From Cyclina sinensis (taxonomy: Eukaryota; Mollusca; Bivalvia; Venerida; Veneridae), in contig JAAONU010000003.1 of assembly GCA_012932295.1 (NCBI GenBank), forward strand, positions 28,754,361 through 28,818,360: a stretch of DNA of 64,000 nt. Direction: 5' to 3'. The position numbers and the translations under genes are program-made. The notes below the pieces were generated by a model that saw only the letters and a list, made by a program, of their open reading frames with translations, was not told the origin of the DNA and ran no database searches. Of the stretch, positions 60,298 through 64,000 are shown in pieces. Numbering within the stretch: position 1 is the stretch's first letter; every line of letters starts with the position of its first letter.

Positions 60298-61300
60298 AAT
60301 TAAATAAAAATCACTCCAAATGATCGTAGAATCGGGCAATATCATCATCAATTCAAACTTACTTGACAACTATAAATCAAGCGTATTTTCATAAATGTTT
60401 GATACTTTGGGGTACATGTATATTAAATATATATAGTATTTTTTTAATTTATCTTTATTATTTTTTTACCTAGAGCATCTTCAATGATTTCTGGAAAATC
60501 GATGTTTTTACCGCGGATTCCTTAGAATCTGGCTATTTCTTTATTAATCTAAACTTATTTAACATCATTAAATCAAGCTTATTTTCATAAATGTTTGATA
60601 TTGAAAGGCAATTTCAACAAATAGTTACTTTTTTAAATCTATCCTTATGTTTTTTTCACTTAGAGCATTTTAAATGATTTCCGGAAAGTCGGTGTTTCTT
60701 CCCCCGGGGTTTCCGTAGAATAGGGCTATTTCTTTATTAAATTAAACTTACTTAACGTCATAAAATCAAGCTTATTTTCATAAATATTTAATACTGAAAG
60801 GCAATTTAAACATATTTAGATTATTTTAATCTATCTTTATTATCTTATCACAAGTGTGTCTTAAATGATTTCCGGAAAATCGGTGTTTCTTCCCCCGAGT
60901 TTTCCTTAGAATCGGGCTTTTCTGTATCAAATTAAACTTATTTAACGTCATTAAATCAAGCTTATTTTCATGAACGTTTGATATTGAAAGGTAATTTAAA
61001 CATATATAGTATTTTCCTTAATCTATCTTTACTAATGTTTTACTTAGAGCATCTTAAATGATTTCCGGAAATTCAATGTTTCTTTCCGCGTTTTCCTTAG
61101 AATCGGGCTTTTTCTTTATCAATTTAAACTTACTCAGCGTCATAAATGCAAGCTTAATGTTATAAATGTTGATATTAAAGGGTAAATAAAGCATATATAG
61201 TATTTTCAGTCATTTATCTTTGTTAGTTTTTAAATTAGAACGTCAAAAATGATTTCTGGAAAATTGAAGTTTCTTCCGGGTTTTCCGGGACTTTTCCGGG
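60298..61300 (+). repeat. 191-bp tandem satellite, about five units
   Basis: AAATGATTTCCGGAAAATCG-type anchors lie at 60484, 60674, 60864, 61058 and 61249 (spacing 190-194). Each unit also has TTCTTCCCCCG, AGAATCGGGCTATTTCTTTA, AACTTATTTAACGTCATAAA and TCAAGCTTATTTTCATAAAT. It is unrelated to the 145-bp array that ends 60 bases upstream. Identity between units looks moderate. Confidence 0.88.
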
Positions 61301-63325
61301 TTTTACACCTGCCCGTTATATAGAACTGTGACTTAGGCATTATCAATACATGTTTACAAATATATCTTAAAAGGCATTTTATCTGTAAATAACATTCCTC
61401 TTGAGAATGTTCAATTAAGCGAATCTAACTTACAGGTGCAAGGGAACGAGACAAAGGCCATTGACATGTGTGTGAAGTAAAAAAAAAGCTGTAGCAAACA
61501 AACTGCTTAAACTCGAATACAAATCATTTGTTTATGGCGTATACATGAAATACTTGTCAATGAGAAGATAAACGAAATCCAAATTTGATGTTATTTTATG
61601 ATTTTCTTCTAACAAATACTAAATCCTGGAATAGAATATTCAGCTATTATGGAAATCTCAACGTCTGGTTTCATTTTACTGCCAAATAGTACCAGAAGCC
61701 ACAAGAAAACGAAAGTTCAGAGAAAAAATAGAACACTAATGACGAGTTAAAAGCGCGTTAACAAAAGATTCAAAACTGTTTATTTACCAAGAATATAGAC
61801 TCCTTATGAAAGAGTTCGTTCACAAATAATTGAGATTTTACACTATACAAACAATGTTCACGTACCACATTGTAAGAGGTCACACTTGTACTTGTATCAT
61901 ACAAAAGAAACTTAGCTGACTTTTTCTGCATTGACGAAACAATAACATTTTCTTTTTCCTTTCTGTGCTTCGAATACGCTGTGACGTAACATTTATGACG
62001 AAATTTTGATGATGCTAACCACAAGCTAAGGGATTCAGCTAATATCCTAGCACTTGTGGGATAACTAAAAATTGCGCATGTGCAGATTGGGGTTATGGAC
62101 CTTATCAGTCCATACTGAAGTTTTGCAATAATTTCAATCCGTAGGTGTTGTCCTGGACTCGAGTGGGCGGACAGTCGCACGAAAGTGATCACACTGGTGT
62201 CTGTGACACGAACTTCAGTCCATTCGGTGTTTTAGGGGATTGTCGTTTCATGCAGTTTTCATTACGAAACTACCTTTCAAACATGGGATCGTTTAACTCC
62301 TAACACCCCCGAATATTGACATAAGCAGACAATGGGCTGACTATTTACTTCCTGTTTAGATGGAAATGTTTCAATGGTCAACTGGAGTTATCCGAAATGT
62401 GTTAACTTAAATTAAATTACTAGCCAAAAAGTAAAATAGGATCCCTATACACTATCAATAAAAATCTAATTTAGAAAAATACTAAAGTGTTACTTATCTA
62501 CAAGCTTCATCCACAATTCTTTTCCCACTTCTGCCACGCCACTTTCCTTCAGCCTTCATGAAGTCACCCGTGTAGGTCCTTTCCTTGCTATAGTGTGTTC
62601 AGCTTTAAGTCACGTCACCATGTTCGTCCATTCCCATTTCCAACCTAAACATAAGAGAAAACTTATTCAACATGTTTCCATTCCTTATAAATCAAAAAAC
62701 ATATAAACTCTTGCAACAAAACAAGGACATGTAATCTGGGTCAAATCCATTAAAGTTCATGGTATTGTGCTTTTTGATTGGGGTTCAAACCCATGCAGAC
62801 ACAGTAAAATTTTAAGTATGCTTTGCCTTGTAGGGTAAAAGTTTACACCACCTTTCTGGAAGCTTTATAACAAGTAAAGCAAACAAGACAGCACGTCGCG
62901 TCGGCAACAGTTTAAGAAATAAATGGGTTACATCATAAACATCTTTTTCTTCAACTTATTACTGCCAAAAGACAATACTGACTATACTAGGCAGTAAACC
63001 CCCATCATTATTGCTTATAGTGAAAAAAGAAAAACAATTTATAAAAGCGGAAAGACATGCTTCATCCTCGCAGGCAGAAAAAACACCTTACCATAACAAC
63101 CACTTCACAACAACTACCTCTCTTTACAAATACAAATATATGTGTTAATGTTATTCTGTAATACACTGACCACTTTTACAACAATGACTTCATTTAGATA
63201 TTTACACGAGTATTTTCTATGAATTATAACTTATGCCAGGTTAAAATTTTACTGGCAGGTCACTTTTAAGGTGATTAACTAATTAAAAAGTGCACATTAT
63301 CCTTCGATAAAAAGACCAATTCAGC
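61301..63325. other. intergenic, one unexplained open frame
   Basis: A 140-codon minus-strand frame (61770-62192) starts with GTG, has no ATG in its first 100 codons and no recognised motif, so it could only be an internal exon or chance. A short exon-like minus stretch at 62511-62650, after TTATGTTTAG, contains stops in its upstream part. Neither is called as a gene. Confidence 0.35.
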
Positions 63326-63329
63326 ATTA

Positions 63330-63742
63330 CTAGCACCATTGTCTATAATGATATAATGTGGCACCCTTGGCAGAAACATCTTACCTACAAAATTGAAAGT
63401 GTACAAAGAGCTGCGGCTAGATATGTTTGTAATAATTATGATTTTCAAAGTAGTGTAACAAATATGTTAAATGAACTTAGATGGCCCACCCTAGAAAGCC
63501 GCAGACTCCAGTCCTCCCTACATTTTCTCTATAAGATCCAGTACAACCTTGTTTATGTCGACCATAGTCACCTTAGTCCAACTAGAAACTTGAATTTCCT
63601 GATCCCCCAGTCTCGTACCCAGTATCACCTCAGCTCCTACTTTCCCAGAACTTTAAGGTATTGGAATAGCTTACCATACCAGGTCAAATCCAGTCCCAGC
63701 CTAGATATCTTCAAGGATAGGCTTGTGACCGTCACCATCTAG
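63330..63742 (+). pseudogene. LINE (CR1/Jockey-like) ORF2 C-terminal fragment
   Basis: About 137 residues match the extreme C-terminus of LINE reverse-transcriptase proteins: WHPWQKHLTYKIESVQRAAA, MLNELRWPTLESRR at about residues 38-51 of the frame from 63356, HFLYKIQYNL, and YFPRTLRYWNSLP near the end. The RT domain is missing, so this is a 5'-truncated insertion of a different clade from the one at 23991. The frame is intact to its stop at 63740. The 3' UTR probably runs on past 63742, without a visible tail in the window. Confidence 0.85.
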
Positions 63743-64000
63743 TCCTGCCATTATTGTTTTTAATCATGCACTCTCTTACTCTGTGAACTTTTTATCTTTT
63801 AAACTTTTAACAGTGCACATAATACTTTTTAACACAGTTTTCCTGACAAAGCGCCTCCCAGTTATAGTCAGTATTGATATCAAGTAGAAGTAAAAATGAT
63901 TTCTTTAAAATAATTAATATATTTCACCTTTTCTCTGTTTCGTTTGTTACACTTTGGTCACGTTCTCGAATCTTTATAAAGCCATCCACTTTACGCAATT
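63743..64000. other. LINE 3' flank, nothing else recognised
   Basis: Probably LINE 3' UTR at first, then unassigned AT-rich sequence to the window end. Confidence 0.35.

Noticed and set aside
61770..62192. 140-codon open frame as a gene
   Set aside because: It starts with GTG, has no early ATG, no motif and no neighbouring exon; in a eukaryote it is most likely chance.
62511..62650. Possible minus-strand exon after TTATGTTTAG
   Set aside because: Stops occur in the upstream part of every useful frame, and the 3' side reads AG|ATAAGT, not a GT donor.
62770..62800. GGGGTTCAAACCC as a tRNA B-box
   Set aside because: No A-box at a suitable distance on either strand; the match is an isolated palindrome.

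Overview
The window reads as nuclear DNA of an invertebrate animal, most probably a bivalve mollusc. It is AT-rich and gene-poor, its one clear gene is interrupted by a multi-kilobase intron, and almost everything else recognisable is a decayed or non-autonomous transposable element. The bivalve assignment is an inference from repeat style: tandem-core elements with GACGGACAGAC-type tracts and 3' hairpins, tRNA-headed SINEs, Tc1 and pogo relics, and LINE tails. No sequence here names the species.

One host gene is supported: a class A (rhodopsin-like) G-protein-coupled receptor on the minus strand. Exon 1 (17747-17910, possibly from 17977) encodes the N-terminus and TM1. Exon 2 (8432-10403) encodes TM2 to TM7, including a third intracellular loop of about 410 residues. 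The exons join in phase across a GT..AG intron of 7343 bp to give about 711 residues. A decayed second copy of the TM1 segment lies at about 20125-20205 on the same strand.

The intron (10404-17746) is a store of small repeats: hairpin and foldback elements at about 11634, 12198, 12486-12770 (with a 22-base poly(G)) and 12984-13140, an 11-copy 48-bp minisatellite at 14031-14558, a tandem-core element at 15640-16195, and a terminal-inverted-repeat element at 16442-16721.

Upstream (17978-64000) and downstream (1-8431) of the gene there are 5'-truncated LINE pieces (23991-25023, 63330-63742), a dead Tc1 transposase (28240-29010), a pogo-like fragment (6372-6640), five tRNA-derived SINE-like pieces, a foldback element with arms of about 335 bp (38774-39643) plus a half copy (36667-37192), a long-TIR element (44973-45348), and several short minisatellites.

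At least five unrelated tandem cores (145, about 120-150, about 170, about 190 bp and diverged forms) share one layout: core repeats, then usually a GAC-rich tract, then a terminal hairpin. This resembles the bivalve 'pearl' and Helentron-associated (HINE) elements. The clearest is 58784-60238, whose 145-bp unit carries three nuclear-receptor-type TGACCT half-sites. It is followed at once by a separate 191-bp satellite (60298-61300).

The remaining stretches show nothing I can support. Short ORFs there lack family motifs, often lack an ATG, and look like chance. Element boundaries are estimates by eye.
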